64,000 bases of DNA from Atrina japonica (lineage: Eukaryota > Mollusca > Bivalvia > Pterioida > Pinnidae): assembly GCA_030159075.1 (NCBI GenBank), contig BROG01000442.1, positions 437,501 to 501,500 of the forward strand. The letters run 5' to 3'. A model generated the notes under the pieces. That model was given only the letters and a program-made list of their open reading frames with translations. It made no database searches and was not told the DNA's origin. Of the stretch, positions 63,111-64,000 are shown one piece after another. The translations under genes were made by a program, and so were the position numbers. Position 1 is the first letter of the stretch; each line of letters opens with the position of its first letter.

Positions 63111-63870
63111 AATTCAAAAAACATATCAATCTGCCTTTTACTGTCTTCATTATGGAGGTCATATCTTTGTAAAGGACGTCTGAAATAAACATTGTAATCG
63201 TAAATTAAAATGTATGGAAATATGCCAATATCAAATCATATCATTCAGAGACAAATACTATACATGTATTATCTATTGTTAAAAGTTTTCTACTAATTTT
63301 GTTTTCACCTTGATTCATTTGTTAAAGTTTACCAATGTCGTACAAATTTCAGTTTCTGTACAAGTCTACAGAACTATTTTGTGTGGTTCAGCATTATTTT
63401 GTATGTATGATATTGTATGTACTTGATACTACGTTTTATTTTTTCTGAGATTCAGAGGCTTTGCCTGATCATTACGCCAGCTTTTTGAGATTTTCAATAA
63501 ATTATATCGAACAAATATATTATTATCTAATTTCTCATCTTTTCAACAGAATTGTCTTATCAGTTATATTCTATTTGTAATTTTTACAGAAACAAAACCG
63601 TATTAAAGTAGATTAAAGTAAATACTAAATACTTAGATAGATGACATTGTGAACGAAACGAAATTAAAAAAATGTCGCATGGTTAAGGAGTTATGGTTTC
63701 GATAAATAAATAACAAATTATCAGCAAAATCGTAAAATGACTGATAAATATAACATAAATCTTTATGTTTCATAAAAAAGAAATTAAAAGTATTGATATT
63801 TCACAAGTGCAATTCTGATGGTAAGCCTAGATTTTCGATTTCGTGATATCGATAGTGTTATTAGATCTAC
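63111..63870. other. 3' UTR and downstream non-coding DNA
   Basis: AT-rich, with AATAAA at 63,184 and 63,496. No further gene. Confidence 0.45.
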
Positions 63871-63871
63871 T

Positions 63872-64000
63872 TTTTAGCTCACCTAGTGAGCTATTGCAAT
63901 CACTTTGCGTCCGTCGTCCGTCCGTCGTATGTCGTCCGTCGTCCGTCCGTCCGTCGTTGACTCACTTTCAAAAATCTTCTCCTCTGAAACCACTGGGCCA
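63872..64000 (+). repeat. CGTCCGTCGTCC repeat, edge of a larger element
   Basis: AGCTCACCTAGTGAGCTATTG followed by CGTCC/GTCGT tandem units and AAAATCTTCTCCTCTGAAACC. This is a widespread repeat type in mollusc genomes by recall; it runs off the window. Confidence 0.65.

Overview
The window is animal nuclear DNA. It is AT-rich, has long (AT)n tracts, GT-AG introns and many interspersed repeats, and carries one spliced host gene. A tRNA-derived SINE, a second SINE whose core reads like 'GTTTTACGCCACACTCAACAAT', and a 'CGTCCGTCGTCC' repeat at the right edge all suggest a lophotrochozoan, most likely a mollusc. The species cannot be named from the sequence alone.

Layout. 1-8,175: a minus-strand non-LTR retrotransposon with RNase H, split by a 3.9-kb piece of a Polinton/Maverick (about 2,460-6,430). 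8,250-11,288: a 3-kb terminal-inverted-repeat (TIR) element with a 6-bp target duplication and arrays of a TCTCGTAATTACGAGA-like palindrome. 11,289-14,498: non-coding DNA and an old repeat. 14,499-29,768: a full-length 15.3-kb Polinton with nearly identical TIRs of about 255 bp and a 5-6 bp target duplication. 29,769-33,845: non-coding DNA, microsatellites and a SINE. 33,846-38,826: a minus-strand Ty3/gypsy 3' LTR and pol, fused in frame at its 5' side to a beta-catenin armadillo fragment, which abuts a 406-bp mini-LTR element whose LTRs contain a tRNA-like sequence. 38,827-56,159: TIR elements, SINEs, a second non-LTR element joined to a gag fragment, and a foldback element. 56,160-63,110: six exons of a betaine-homocysteine S-methyltransferase-like gene on the plus strand, with repeats in its introns.

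The Polinton is the main system. It has protein-primed DNA polymerase B (plus strand), retroviral-like integrase, a double-jelly-roll major capsid protein, a candidate minor capsid protein, an FtsK/HerA-type packaging ATPase, several small membrane proteins, a Cys/His-rich basic protein and, next to the right TIR, an unfamiliar gene built of 25-residue Trp-rich repeats. No adenovirus-like protease was recognised. Polymerase, integrase, both capsid genes, the ATPase and others carry frameshifts or in-frame stops, so this copy looks non-functional unless some breaks are assembly errors (several lie at homopolymer runs). Convergent gene pairs inside it end in AT-rich hairpins, and one of these hairpins recurs almost base for base in the separate Polinton fragment at 2.9 kb.

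Other points worth attention are the in-frame beta-catenin/gypsy chimera, the tRNA-bearing mini-LTR element, the excess of TAG among the Polinton's in-frame stops, and a paired frameshift that turns a hydrophobic segment into an Arg-rich one. All similarity statements rest on reading the sequence and recalling families; no searches were run.
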